Source: CAZEHJ01 sp964512485
GTDB lineage: Bacteria > Bacteroidota > Rhodothermia > Rhodothermales > UBA10348
Length of the DNA stretch: 29,384 nt
Assembly (NCBI GenBank): GCA_964512485.1
Contig: CAZEHJ010000044.1
Location: forward strand, 1-29,384
Direction: 5' to 3'
Every line of letters starts with the position of its first letter. The first letter of the stretch is position 1. Made by a program: the position numbers and the translations under genes. The notes below the pieces were generated by a model. The model saw only the letters and a program-made list of their open reading frames with translations. It had not been told where the DNA came from and searched no databases. Shown here one piece after another: positions 1-7,990 of the stretch.

Positions 1-1658
1 GCGTCTTCGTGCACTCCTTTCACGGCCCTTCCTGACGGATCGGCCTGATCTGCAAAAGAGGCATCCCATGCCAGAGCTTCCGGTGTACTGCACGCCACCG
101 ATTTTCCACTGGGCACACAATTCGCAGCAGCTTCTGATGGGAAGTGTTCCTCGAAGATGGTCCGGTAAAAGAAGCCTTCTTTTGTATCAGGGGTGTTGAC
201 CGGAAATCGAAACGCAGCTCGGTCCATATCCTGATCGCTCACTTTCTGTTCTGCGTGGGCGCGAAGTTGATCAATCCAACTGTACCCCACACCATCGGAG
301 AACTGCTCTTTCTGCCGTTTTGCAATCGACTCGGGAAGCAGATCTGCGAAGGCATCCCGAAGTATCTGTTTCTCGAGACGGCCGTCCTTGATCATCTTGG
401 CCTCCGGAGCGAGCGACATAGCCACGTCCATGAACTCAAGATCCAGAAACGGTACCCTGGCTTCGATTCCCCATGCTGCCATACTCTTGTTCGCCCGCAG
501 GCAGTCGAACAGGTGCAGTCGTTCGATCTTACGCACTGTCTCTTCATGGAACTCTCGTGCATCGGGAGCCTTGTGGAAGTAGAGGTAGCCGCCGAATATT
601 TCGTCGGCGCCTTCACCAGAAAGAACCATCTTGATTCCCATGGCCTTGATCTTGCGCGCCAGCAAATACATGGGTGTTGATGCCCGAATCGTTGTCACAT
701 CGTACGTTTCAATATGATATATGACGTCCCTGAGCGCATCGATTCCTTCCTGAACTGTGAAGGTAAAACCGTGATGGACACTGCCGATAAAATCGGCGAC
801 TTCCCGGGCAGCTGCCAGATCAGGACTGCCATCGAGACCGATTGCGAACGAGTGGATTCTGGGCCACCAGGCTCTGGACTGATCGTTGTCTTCCACCCGG
901 CTTTTTTCGAATGTGCATGCCAGGGCCGCAATTATCGAAGAATCCAGTCCTCCAGATAGCAATACTCCAAAGGGTACGTCACTCATCAACTGTCCATGAA
1001 CTGCCTCTGACAGAGACTTCCGTACAACGCCCGGGTCTGTCGGCCCTTTCTCCACATTCTCGAAAGAGGTCCAGTCGGGAGCGACATAGGAGCACGAAGA
1101 AAGATTGTCCGCACTGTCGATAAAGTGGCCAGGCAGGAATACTTCCAGATGATTACAGGTCCTTTCCAGTGCTTTGAGCTCTGACGCGAAATAGGCGTGA
1201 CCTTCAGCATCATGACCTTGATACAGAGGAATGACTCCCATCGGATCTCGAGCTACGAAGTAACGACGCTCCAACAGGTCCCAGAGCACAAAAGCGAAGA
1301 TGCCGTTCAACTGCTTGACGCAATCCGCGCCCAGTTCAGCGAACATGGGTATGATGACTTCGCAATCTGAGTCAGTCTGGAAGTCATACTCGGGATACTG
1401 AGCCCGTAATTCTCTGTGGTTGTAGATCTCCCCATTTACCGCCAATACGTACCGGGAATCCGGACTGATGAGCGGCTGGGCACCGTGTTGAAGATCGACG
1501 ATCGCCAATCTTTCGTGGGCCAGGATCGCATATTCGTCCTCATAAATGCCAGACCAATCGGGGCCGCGGTGGCGCTGCAATTTGCTCAGGGCCAGGGCTC
1601 TCTCCCGCAGTTGTGCCTGCGGTTGGTCGATGTTGAGTATCGCCAGTATTGAACACAT
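1..1658 (-). CDS. asnB: Asparagine synthetase B (glutamine-hydrolysing), 3' end cut by window edge
   Basis: Makes asparagine from aspartate, ATP and glutamine-derived ammonia in the cytoplasm. The frame is open from the ATG at 1658 to the window edge, about 552 codons. E. coli AsnB has 554 residues, so only a few codons are missing. Residue 2 is Cys, which becomes the N-terminal nucleophile of the class II glutamine amidotransferase domain once Met is removed. RHRGPDWSG and AVNGEIYNH follow. The C-terminal synthetase domain shows the pyrophosphatase loop LLSGGLDSS (about 933-962) and GYSWID near the end. The last readable residues are SGRAVKGVHED, matching the family's C-terminus. It lies downstream of kynU on the same strand, separated by a tandem repeat and a gap. 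No frameshift was seen at the start, middle and end points checked. Confidence 0.96.
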   Translation of the reverse strand, partial: MCSILAILNIDQPQAQLRERALALSKLQRHRGPDWSGIYEDEYAILAHERLAIVDLQHGAQPLISPDSRYVLAVNGEIYNHRELRAQYPEYDFQTDSDCEVIIPMFAELGADCVKQLNGIFAFVLWDLLERRYFVARDPMGVIPLYQGHDAEGHAYFASELKALERTCNHLEVFLPGHFIDSADNLSSCSYVAPDWTSFENVEKGPTDPGVVRKSLSEAVHGQLMSDVPFGVLLSGGLDSSIIAALACTFEKSRVEDNDQSRAWWPRIHSFAIGLDGSPDLAAAREVADFIGSVHHGFTFTVQEGIDALRDVIYHIETYDVTTIRASTPMYLLARKIKAMGIKMVLSGEGADEIFGGYLYFHKAPDAREFHEETVRKIERLHLFDCLRANKSMAAWGIEARVPFLDLEFMDVAMSLAPEAKMIKDGRLEKQILRDAFADLLPESIAKRQKEQFSDGVGYSWIDQLRAHAEQKVSDQDMDRAAFRFPVNTPDTKEGFFYRTIFEEHFPSEAAANCVPSGKSVACSTPEALAWDASFADQADPSGRAVKGVHED

Positions 1659-1808
1659 GTTGATCTTTGACCCGCTTTGTTCAGCTGAATTAGCAGTGTG
1701 GAATCCGGTCTTGGACTTGCCGGAAAACTGTACATACTACGCGCAGAACCAGCGAAGCACCCCAATGGGAGTGTGCATTTTTTATGTGATCGCGTTCCCG
1801 TGTGTACG
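1659..1808. other. Upstream region of asnB without a convincing gene
   Basis: This is unique sequence between the repeat array and the asnB start. On the minus strand it contains a 13-codon ORF reading MHTPIGVLRWFCA that I do not consider a gene. No clear sigma-70-type promoter could be picked out, although the asnB promoter should lie here or in the repeat array. Confidence 0.4.
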
Positions 1809-1981
1809 ACTTAATGCACCACCCTCNNNNNNNNNNNNNNNNNNNNNNNNNNNNNNNNNNNNNNNNNNNNNNNNNNNNNNNNNNNNNNNNNNNNNNNNNN
1901 NNNNNNNNNNNNNNNNNNNNNNNNNNGCACCACCCTCAAACGGCTGTGCCACCTAATGCACCACCCTCAAACGGCTGTGCC
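1809..1981. repeat. 31-bp direct tandem repeat interrupted by the assembly gap
   Basis: The core GCACCACCCTC begins at 1816, 1927 and 1958. The last two starts are exactly 31 bp apart, and the following AAACGGCTGTGCC is identical in both copies. The copy before the gap differs by one base in its lead-in (ACTTAAT instead of ACCTAAT) and runs into the Ns. Each full unit can fold imperfectly: on the minus strand GCACAGCC pairs with GGTGGTGC with one mismatch and one wobble. There are no spacers between units. The last unit supplies the final codons and the stop of kynU (stop at 1967-1969). The copy number is unknown because the gap falls inside the array. Confidence 0.8.
1827..1926. other. Assembly gap (100 N)
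   Basis: Exactly 100 undetermined bases flanked on both sides by the same repeat unit. The round number suggests a placeholder scaffold gap, so the true length is unknown. A repeat that could not be assembled through is the likely cause. Confidence 0.98.
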
Positions 1982-3256
1982 TGATCCCTGTTTTTTCTGA
2001 AGTGCCCGGGTAAAAATCCCCGCGAATCGATATACATCTTCAAACGAGTTGTACAGAGGAGCAGGAGAGGCTCGAATGCAGTTCGGATTTCGCCAATCAC
2101 AGATCACGTTGTTTGCCTTCAGAAAGTCGAACACGCCTCTTCCGTTTTCTGAGCCCACCCTCAAAGACAATTGTGCACCATGTTCTTGCGCGCTGTCCGG
2201 CGTCATGATCTCAAACCCACCACCAATTTCGTTCAGCAGATAACGAAGATATCCGGTCAGTTTCTCGCTCTTTGCTCGGATCGCTTCCATTCCAACCTCG
2301 TCAAAAATATCCAGGGAGGCCTTTACGGCGGCGGTTGAAAGGACAGGGGCATTGGTCATTTGCCATCCGGCAGCACCCTGTTCTGGTTCAAAATCATCCA
2401 CCCATTTGAATCTGGTATCCCGATTGTGTCCCCACCATCCAGAAAAACGGGGAAGATCGAAGCTGCGGGCATGTCGTGAATGCACAAAGGCACCTCCAGG
2501 CGCCGCGGGACCTCCGTTCACATACTTATAATGACACCACACGGCGAAGTCCGGATTCCACTCATGAAGGGAAAGCGGAACGTTGCCCACGGCGTGCGCG
2601 AGATCGAATCCCACTACGCACCCTTGTTCGTGCGCTTTTTCGGTGATCGTCGACATGTCGAAGAGCTGTCCCGTGTAGTAGTTCAGTCCTCCCATCATGA
2701 CGAGTGCGGTACTCGTGCCTTCCCGTTCTATCGTTTCAAGAATGTCTTCATGTCGAAGTGATTCTTCACCATCACGGGCGGTCAAAACCACCAGCGCATC
2801 AGACGGGTCGAAACCATGAAATGCTATCTGTTGGCGGATGGCGTACTGATCTGACGGAAAAGTATGCTCTTCAATAATGATTTTGAATCGTTCCTGAGTG
2901 GGCCGATAAAACGAAACGAGCAGCAGGTTCAGATTGACAGTCAGCGTGTTCATCAGCGTGACCTCCAATGGGTCCGCACCAACGAGGCCCGCGAGCGAAG
3001 GTTTGAGCCGATCAGCGAAGTCGACCCATGGCTGGGATCCCGAAAAATATCCCTCAACGCCTTTCTCCGCCCAGTCGTCCAGCACGCTGTTTATTGCATT
3101 TCTGGCCGATTTAGGCTGTAATCCCAGTGAATTACCGCAAAGATAGATCCAGGGACTACCGTCTGCGGTATTGGGAATTGAAAAGAGGTCACGGCAGGCT
3201 GAAAGGGGGTCGTCGCCGTCGAGTCTTCGTGCGAACTCGAGCGTGTTTTCGTACAT
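1967..3256 (-). CDS. kynU: Kynureninase
   Basis: PLP enzyme that cleaves kynurenine to anthranilate and alanine (or 3-hydroxykynurenine to 3-hydroxyanthranilate). It has 429 aa, a normal length for the family. Visible family marks are YLCGNSLGLQPKSA (residues 38-51), HTFPSDQYA (131-139), the PLP-binding stretch GFDLAHAVGN (216-225, with Asp218 and His221) and the Schiff-base lysine Lys244 in CHYKYVNGG. The start at 3256 precedes the conserved N-terminus by the expected distance; no Shine-Dalgarno is seen. The C-terminal GTAV and the stop codon lie inside a 31-bp tandem repeat, so the tail may vary with the array. It is divergent from the ilv operon. No tryptophan dioxygenase or kynurenine monooxygenase is present here, so whether it serves Trp catabolism or NAD synthesis cannot be read from context. 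Confidence 0.95.
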   Translation of the reverse strand: MYENTLEFARRLDGDDPLSACRDLFSIPNTADGSPWIYLCGNSLGLQPKSARNAINSVLDDWAEKGVEGYFSGSQPWVDFADRLKPSLAGLVGADPLEVTLMNTLTVNLNLLLVSFYRPTQERFKIIIEEHTFPSDQYAIRQQIAFHGFDPSDALVVLTARDGEESLRHEDILETIEREGTSTALVMMGGLNYYTGQLFDMSTITEKAHEQGCVVGFDLAHAVGNVPLSLHEWNPDFAVWCHYKYVNGGPAAPGGAFVHSRHARSFDLPRFSGWWGHNRDTRFKWVDDFEPEQGAAGWQMTNAPVLSTAAVKASLDIFDEVGMEAIRAKSEKLTGYLRYLLNEIGGGFEIMTPDSAQEHGAQLSLRVGSENGRGVFDFLKANNVICDWRNPNCIRASPAPLYNSFEDVYRFAGIFTRALQKKQGSGTAV

Positions 3257-3433
3257 GCTTCTCGTTGGTTAACTATTCCGGGAATATCTGAATTTGGTTC
3301 GAAACATGACCCATCCTTTCGCATTTCTGGTAGCGCTTCCGGAAAGTTCACATGCCAATAGTTTACTTGTGATTGCCGCAAGGGCTTATCTTTCGGGCGA
3401 AATCGAAAACATCGCTCGTTTTAATCTTCGTTT
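3257..3433. other. Divergent intergenic region between kynU and the ilv leader
   Basis: Contains the upstream region of kynU (minus) and leads into the ilv leader (plus). Short ORFs here resemble no family and overlap each other on both strands. I see no riboswitch or T-box signature. Confidence 0.4.
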
Positions 3434-3462
3434 TTCAAACGGTTCGATTCGAGCGGTATATG
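3434..3462 (+). promoter_or_regulatory. Possible promoter of the ilv leader and operon
   Basis: TTCAAA (3434-3439) and TATATG (3457-3462) are separated by 17 bp, each matching 4 of 6 bases of the sigma-70 consensus. This would place the transcript start near 3469, about 20 nt ahead of the leader ATG at 3491. The match is modest, and its support comes mainly from position. Confidence 0.35.
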
Positions 3463-3490
3463 AACTCCAACGCGTCACCGCGCGACCATA

Positions 3491-3661
3491 ATGCAGCAGA
3501 TCCAGCAACTCAGCAACGCACATGCAGCCGGGCTTCCTACGAGGAATGCCAGCGTATCCGTGCGTGGACTGGATCTTTCGATTTCTCTCGTTGACCTAAT
3601 TGTGCTCGCTCTGGTGAGCCTCGTGCTTATTACCATTCTAATCAGCCTAATTATTAGCTGA
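3491..3661 (+). CDS. Ile/Leu/Val-rich leader peptide of the ilv-leu operon
   Basis: A 56-codon ORF beginning MQQIQQLSNAHAAG and ending LVSLVLITILISLIIS, stop TGA at 3659-3661. In residues 27-56, 21 of 30 are Ile, Leu or Val. These are the three end products of the operon starting 83 nt downstream (36 nt to the earlier possible ATG). Seen: the ORF and its composition. Known: leader peptides rich in the regulated amino acid control ilv operons of enterobacteria by ribosome stalling. Inferred: this ORF does the same. It is longer than typical leaders, with the regulatory codons at its 3' end. A small single-pass membrane protein is the alternative reading, but the position and lack of flanking charges favour a leader. 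No Shine-Dalgarno is evident. Confidence 0.72.
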   Translation: MQQIQQLSNAHAAGLPTRNASVSVRGLDLSISLVDLIVLALVSLVLITILISLIIS

Positions 3662-3727
3662 TACCACGGTCAACCCTTTAACCGCATCACGCGGACATGA
3701 ATATCGAGAAGGGGTTGGCCAAACCCC
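3641..3727 (+). promoter_or_regulatory. Candidate ilv attenuator RNA with mutually exclusive pairings
   Basis: Three structures are visible. (a) ATCAG-C-CTAAT-T-ATTAG-CTGAT (3641-3662) folds over the last leader codons and stop. (b) GGTCAACCC (3668-3676), just after the stop, pairs with GGGTTGGCC (3712-3720) over 9 bp with one G-U. (c) GGGGTT (3711-3716) pairs with AACCCC (3722-3727) around a 5-nt loop. Pairings b and c exclude each other. A ribosome at the leader stop would cover the first arm of b and favour c. A ribosome stalled in the Ile/Leu/Val codons would allow b. No U-tract follows hairpin c, so it is not a canonical intrinsic terminator. Rho or control of ilvD translation are possible outputs. 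Confidence 0.45.
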
Positions 3728-3744
3728 GAACCGAATTCAACACC

Positions 3745-5460
3745 ATGTCCAAAAGGCGAAGCGATACGATCACGAAAGGTTTTACGAGGGCTCCTCACAG
3801 GAGTCTCCTCAGAGCCACCGGTGCAATACACTCGGATGATGATTTTTCACGGCCATTCATTGGTGTATGCAACTCGTACATCGATCTGATACCGGGTCAC
3901 GTTCATCTTCAGGAGTTCGGGAAGGTTGTCAAGGATGGTGTGCGGGATGCCGGCGGTGTTCCATTTGAATTCAACACCATCGGAGTGGATGATGGTATCG
4001 CGATGGGGCACCTGGGTATGCGATATTCGTTACCGTCCCGAGAAATCATTGCCGATGCCGTCGAAACGGTGGCTACTGCACACTGTCTCGATGCGCTCAT
4101 CTGTATTCCCAACTGCGACAAGATTGTCCCCGGAATGCTGATGGGAGCCTTGCGCTGCAACATTCCGACCATATTTATTTCTGGCGGCCCGATGAAAGCT
4201 GGAAAGCTTGAGGATGGCACGCCCATTGACCTGATTTCGGTATTCGAAGGTGTCGGGAAATATCAGAAGGGCGATATCGATGACAGTCAGCTTGATGCTC
4301 TGGAACGATTTGCCTGTCCCACCTGTGGATCCTGCGCCGGAATGTTTACCGCCAATTCCATGAATTGCATCATGGAAGTCCTGGGACTGGCATTGCCAGG
4401 AAATGGATCCATTCTCGCAGTTGATCCACGCCGAGAGAACTTGGCCAAACTTGCCGCCGGTCGAATCGTCGACATGGTCGAGGAAGATCTCAAGCCGCGC
4501 GATATTTTCACTGAGCAGGCCATTGACGACGCGTTTGCGCTCGATATGGCCATGGGCGGATCGACCAATACTGTTCTGCATATTCTGGCGGCCGCTCAGG
4601 AAGCTGGGGTTGAATACGACTTGCAGCGTATCAACGAGATTTCTGGCCGTGTACCCTATATCTGCAAAGTGGCACCTGCCATTGCAGATGTGCATATGGA
4701 AGATGTGGACGAAGCCGGCGGGATTCCTGCAATTCTGAAGGAGCTGGCTGAAGATGATCTACTCTATGCCGATCGGATGACTGTTACCGGCAGTTCGCTT
4801 CAGGCGACAATCGATGCGGCGACCAACGTCCGACCCGACGTCATTCATTCGACACGGAACGCATTCCGGAAAACGGGCGGTCTTTCCGTCCTGTTCGGGA
4901 ATATTGCGCCCGAGGGCTGTGTTGTGAAGACCGGTGCCGTAGCGGAGGACATGCTCACATTCACCGGAAACGCGGTCATTTTTGAGAGCCAGGACGAAGC
5001 CGTCGAAGGCATCATGTCCGGGACCCTCGAGCCAGGGAGCGTGGTGATCATTCGCTATGAAGGGCCCAAAGGCGGACCGGGAATGCCCGAGATGCTGCAA
5101 CCGACATCGGCGCTGGCAGGAATGCGCCTCGACAAATCGGTTGCCATGATCACTGACGGCAGATTCTCCGGGGGCACGCGCGGGCTCTCCATCGGACACT
5201 GCTCACCGGAAGCTGCGTCGGGCGGACCCATCGCGGCCGTTATCGAAGGTGACGAAATCACCATAGACATTGAAGCCTCAAGTGTTCATCTGCACGTGAG
5301 CGACGAAGAAATTGCGCAGCGACTTTCACAGCTGCCTCCATTTGAAGCAAAGGTCAAAGGAGGATACCTGGAACGATACAGTTTCATGGTATCCAGTGCC
5401 TCGACCGGCGCGGTCCTGCGGATACCGTCGGTACCCGAACACCATCAATCCACCCTCTAA
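3745..5460 (+). CDS. ilvD: Dihydroxy-acid dehydratase
   Basis: Dehydrates 2,3-dihydroxy-isovalerate and 2,3-dihydroxy-3-methylvalerate to the 2-keto acids of valine and isoleucine; Fe-S enzyme of the ILVD/EDD family. At 571 aa from 3745 it is of normal length. Marks: RAPHRSLLRATG near the N-terminus, IPNCDKIVPGMLMGA (Cys124), CPTCGSCAGMFTANSMNC (Cys191, Cys194, Cys197) and ITDGRFSGGTRGLSIGH near the C-terminus; the first two and the last match cluster- and substrate-binding signatures. The frame also has an in-frame ATG at 3697 adding 16 unconserved residues. I prefer 3745 because it gives exactly the distance to PHRSLLRA found in Bacillus IlvD and leaves the candidate attenuator hairpin in the untranslated leader. 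First gene of an eight-gene operon; ilvB follows after 15 nt. Confidence 0.95.
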   Translation: MSKRRSDTITKGFTRAPHRSLLRATGAIHSDDDFSRPFIGVCNSYIDLIPGHVHLQEFGKVVKDGVRDAGGVPFEFNTIGVDDGIAMGHLGMRYSLPSREIIADAVETVATAHCLDALICIPNCDKIVPGMLMGALRCNIPTIFISGGPMKAGKLEDGTPIDLISVFEGVGKYQKGDIDDSQLDALERFACPTCGSCAGMFTANSMNCIMEVLGLALPGNGSILAVDPRRENLAKLAAGRIVDMVEEDLKPRDIFTEQAIDDAFALDMAMGGSTNTVLHILAAAQEAGVEYDLQRINEISGRVPYICKVAPAIADVHMEDVDEAGGIPAILKELAEDDLLYADRMTVTGSSLQATIDAATNVRPDVIHSTRNAFRKTGGLSVLFGNIAPEGCVVKTGAVAEDMLTFTGNAVIFESQDEAVEGIMSGTLEPGSVVIIRYEGPKGGPGMPEMLQPTSALAGMRLDKSVAMITDGRFSGGTRGLSIGHCSPEAASGGPIAAVIEGDEITIDIEASSVHLHVSDEEIAQRLSQLPPFEAKVKGGYLERYSFMVSSASTGAVLRIPSVPEHHQSTL

Positions 5461-5475
5461 TACAAAAACAATCCG

Positions 5476-7290
5476 ATGTCACGGACGATCGCAGAGGAAA
5501 AAGCAGCAGTTGCCCGAAAAGGGCACGCACCCCGGGGCGAAGATGCAGCTCCCAAACAAGCGCAGGCGGAAACGCCAGCCAAAGGACTTATGACGGGTGC
5601 TGAAATTCTGATCAGGTCACTTGAAGCTGAAGGCGTGGAATTCGTTTTCGGGCACCCAGGTGGGGCAGTAATTGCCATCTATGACGCCATGCACGATCTC
5701 AAGCCGTCCTTCGAGCACATTCTTGTTCGCCATGAACAAGGCGGAACGCATGCCGCAGAAGGGTATGCCAAGTCAACCGGCAAAGTCGGAACCGTCCTGG
5801 TGACTTCTGGACCCGGAGCGACCAACTGTGTGACCGGAATTGCAGATGCCTACATGGATTCCATTCCCCTGGTCGTGTTCACAGGTCAGGTGCCCACCAA
5901 GCTCATCGGTAACGATGCATTTCAGGAGTGTGACACGATTGGTGTGACGCGAAGCATCACAAAACACAGTTTTCTCGTGCGTGATGTCCGCGAGTTGGCT
6001 TCCACTGTCAAAAAAGCGTACCACATCGCACGAACGGGTCGTCCCGGTCCCGTCGTTGTGGACCTCCCCAAAGACGTAGTGGCTTCAAAGGCGCCTTTTC
6101 ACTATCCGGATAGCATTTCACTACGCGGATATTCTTTTGTTGGAAGAGGAGACGACGAACAGGTGCAGCTCGCAGCACAAATGATTTCTGAGGCTGAACG
6201 CCCGCTGTTTTATGTCGGCGGTGGCACCATTATTTCAGGAGGATCAGAACGCCTCACGCGCATTGCCCGAAAAACCCAGATTCCGGTGACGACGACGTTG
6301 CACGGACTGGGTGCCTTTCCTGAGGACGATCCGCTGTCGGTCGGAATGCTGGGTATGCATGGGACCTACTACGCAAATCAGGCTGTGCAGAATACGGATC
6401 TGCTGATTTCGGTTGGCGCGAGATTTGATGACCGGGTCACGGGAAAAATCGAAGCGTGGGCTCCTCACGCAAGGATCATACACGTTGACATCGATCCATC
6501 GTGCATTTCGAAAAATGTACCGGTGGACTGCCCCATTCTTGGCGATGTGTCTCTCGTACTTGAGCAGCTGGAGCCGCTCATAGAAGCCAAGAATCATGCT
6601 CCCTGGCTGGAGAAAATTGCCGGATGGAAAAAGGAATGTCCGATGGACTTTGATCGGGATGGCAAACTTCGACCACAGGAGATCATCCGCACGCTTCGCG
6701 ACAAAACGGGCGGTCACGCGACGGTAGTTACGGACGTGGGACAGAATCAGATGTGGGGAGCACAGTTCTTCACGTATCTCTCGCCCCGTACTCACATTAC
6801 CTCCGGTGGACTCGGAACGATGGGCTTTTCACTGCCGGCGGCAATGGGAGCAGCATTTGGTGCAGAGCCTGGAGACGGACCGGTGATATCAATCAATGGG
6901 GACGGTGGTGTCCTCATGAATATGCAGGAATTGGGTGTTGCCGCGGCACACAAGCTGCCTCTGAAGGTCGTGATCCTCAATAATTCCTACCTGGGAATGG
7001 TGAGGCAGTGGCAGGAGCTGTTCCACGAGGAGCGGTACAGCCACACCCACCTGGCCCCTACCAATCCCGACTTCGTGAAGCTGGCAGAAGCCTTCGGATG
7101 TGTCGGGTTGCTTTGTGAGAAGCCAGAAGACATTCAAGCCACGGTAGACGCCGCCTGGGAGGTCACAGATCGACCGGTCGTGATGGAATTCAAAGTCATC
7201 ATGGAGGAAAAAGTATTCCCCATGGTTCCTGCGGGAGCGGCAACAGATGACATGATTACAGCACAGTTCAACCCGGAAGACTGCGCCTGA
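5476..7290 (+). CDS. ilvB: Acetolactate synthase, large catalytic subunit
   Basis: ThDP-dependent condensation of two pyruvates to acetolactate, or of pyruvate with 2-oxobutyrate to acetohydroxybutyrate. It has 604 aa. Conservation begins at MTGAEILIRSLEAEG (residue 39). The preceding 38 residues are charged and Ala-rich, an extension or an over-called start (an in-frame ATG lies at 5590). FGHPGGAVIAIYDAM is followed by catalytic Glu87 in RHEQGGTHAAEGYA. The C-terminal ThDP motif runs from GDGG (Asp476) to ILNNSYLGMVRQWQELF (Asn502, Asn503). A central FAD/nucleotide domain lies between. ilvN follows after 32 nt, as expected for the two-subunit enzyme. Confidence 0.96.
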   Translation: MSRTIAEEKAAVARKGHAPRGEDAAPKQAQAETPAKGLMTGAEILIRSLEAEGVEFVFGHPGGAVIAIYDAMHDLKPSFEHILVRHEQGGTHAAEGYAKSTGKVGTVLVTSGPGATNCVTGIADAYMDSIPLVVFTGQVPTKLIGNDAFQECDTIGVTRSITKHSFLVRDVRELASTVKKAYHIARTGRPGPVVVDLPKDVVASKAPFHYPDSISLRGYSFVGRGDDEQVQLAAQMISEAERPLFYVGGGTIISGGSERLTRIARKTQIPVTTTLHGLGAFPEDDPLSVGMLGMHGTYYANQAVQNTDLLISVGARFDDRVTGKIEAWAPHARIIHVDIDPSCISKNVPVDCPILGDVSLVLEQLEPLIEAKNHAPWLEKIAGWKKECPMDFDRDGKLRPQEIIRTLRDKTGGHATVVTDVGQNQMWGAQFFTYLSPRTHITSGGLGTMGFSLPAAMGAAFGAEPGDGPVISINGDGGVLMNMQELGVAAAHKLPLKVVILNNSYLGMVRQWQELFHEERYSHTHLAPTNPDFVKLAEAFGCVGLLCEKPEDIQATVDAAWEVTDRPVVMEFKVIMEEKVFPMVPAGAATDDMITAQFNPEDCA

Positions 7291-7322
7291 ACAGGGCACA
7301 AAAGTTTTAAACAGGAAAACTC

Positions 7323-7898
7323 ATGAGTACCGAGCAATTCACTCCACAGCAGCTGTTCAGGAAACGGGCAGCCGGAGAAGCGGTCAACCCCGACGGAACG
7401 GATGTCGTTCATCGTCACGTGATGACTGTGCTGGTAGAAAATTCAATTGGCGCTTTGAACAGAATATCCAATCTCTTCTCGCAACGCGGATTCAATCTCG
7501 AAAGCGTTTCGGTTGGAGAGGCAAAAGATCCGTCTCAATCACGACTGACGGTTGTCACGACCGGCAACGATCGCATTATCGGTCAGGTATTGAAACAGCT
7601 GAACGGACTGGTTGACACCCTCGTAGTGGAAGACGTGACAAACGAAGATCATGTCGAGCGGGAGCTGTGCCTTGTCAAAGTTCGATGTGATGCCACCGAA
7701 AGAGCCTCCATTCTGTCTGTTGTTGACATTTTCAGGGCCAATGTGGTCAACATTACGCCGGATAGTCTCACCTTTGAGGTGACCGGCCCCCCCGAAAAAG
7801 TCACAGCTTTCATTGGAATGATGAAGGATTATGATCTTTGCGAGGTGGCCCGGAGCGGCCGTGTTGCCATGCGGAGATCTCTCGTTTTCGAACATTGA
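7323..7898 (+). CDS. ilvN: Acetolactate synthase, small regulatory subunit
   Basis: ACT-domain subunit that activates the large subunit and confers feedback inhibition by branched-chain amino acids. It has 191 aa. The ACT domain starts at about residue 32 with RHVMTVLVENSIGALNRISN, then LFSQRGFNLESVSVG. The C-terminal half (VERELCLVKV to MRRSLVFEH) is the second conserved domain of long IlvN proteins. The first 30 residues are a family-variable extension. It follows ilvB directly. A 92-nt gap to ilvC has no obvious hairpin or promoter. Confidence 0.95.
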   Translation: MSTEQFTPQQLFRKRAAGEAVNPDGTDVVHRHVMTVLVENSIGALNRISNLFSQRGFNLESVSVGEAKDPSQSRLTVVTTGNDRIIGQVLKQLNGLVDTLVVEDVTNEDHVERELCLVKVRCDATERASILSVVDIFRANVVNITPDSLTFEVTGPPEKVTAFIGMMKDYDLCEVARSGRVAMRRSLVFEH

Positions 7899-7990
7899 CG
7901 TACCCGAGATAACTCGCCACCACTTTTCAATTTCGTCGGGCCCTTAAATCGGGCAGACATCAGACACTCCAAAAGACAAAAAGAACTGCC

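Noticed and set aside
1725..1781. 13-codon minus-strand ORF (MHTPIGVLRWFCA) as an asnB leader peptide
   Set aside because: It contains no Asn or Asp enrichment and no terminator or antiterminator pair was found; likely chance.
1809..1981. Repeat array as a CRISPR
   Set aside because: Units follow each other directly at 31 bp with no unique spacers, and no cas gene is nearby.
3697..3744. Earlier ilvD start
   Set aside because: It adds 16 residues without family similarity. It remains possible, but 3745 matches the usual IlvD N-terminus exactly.
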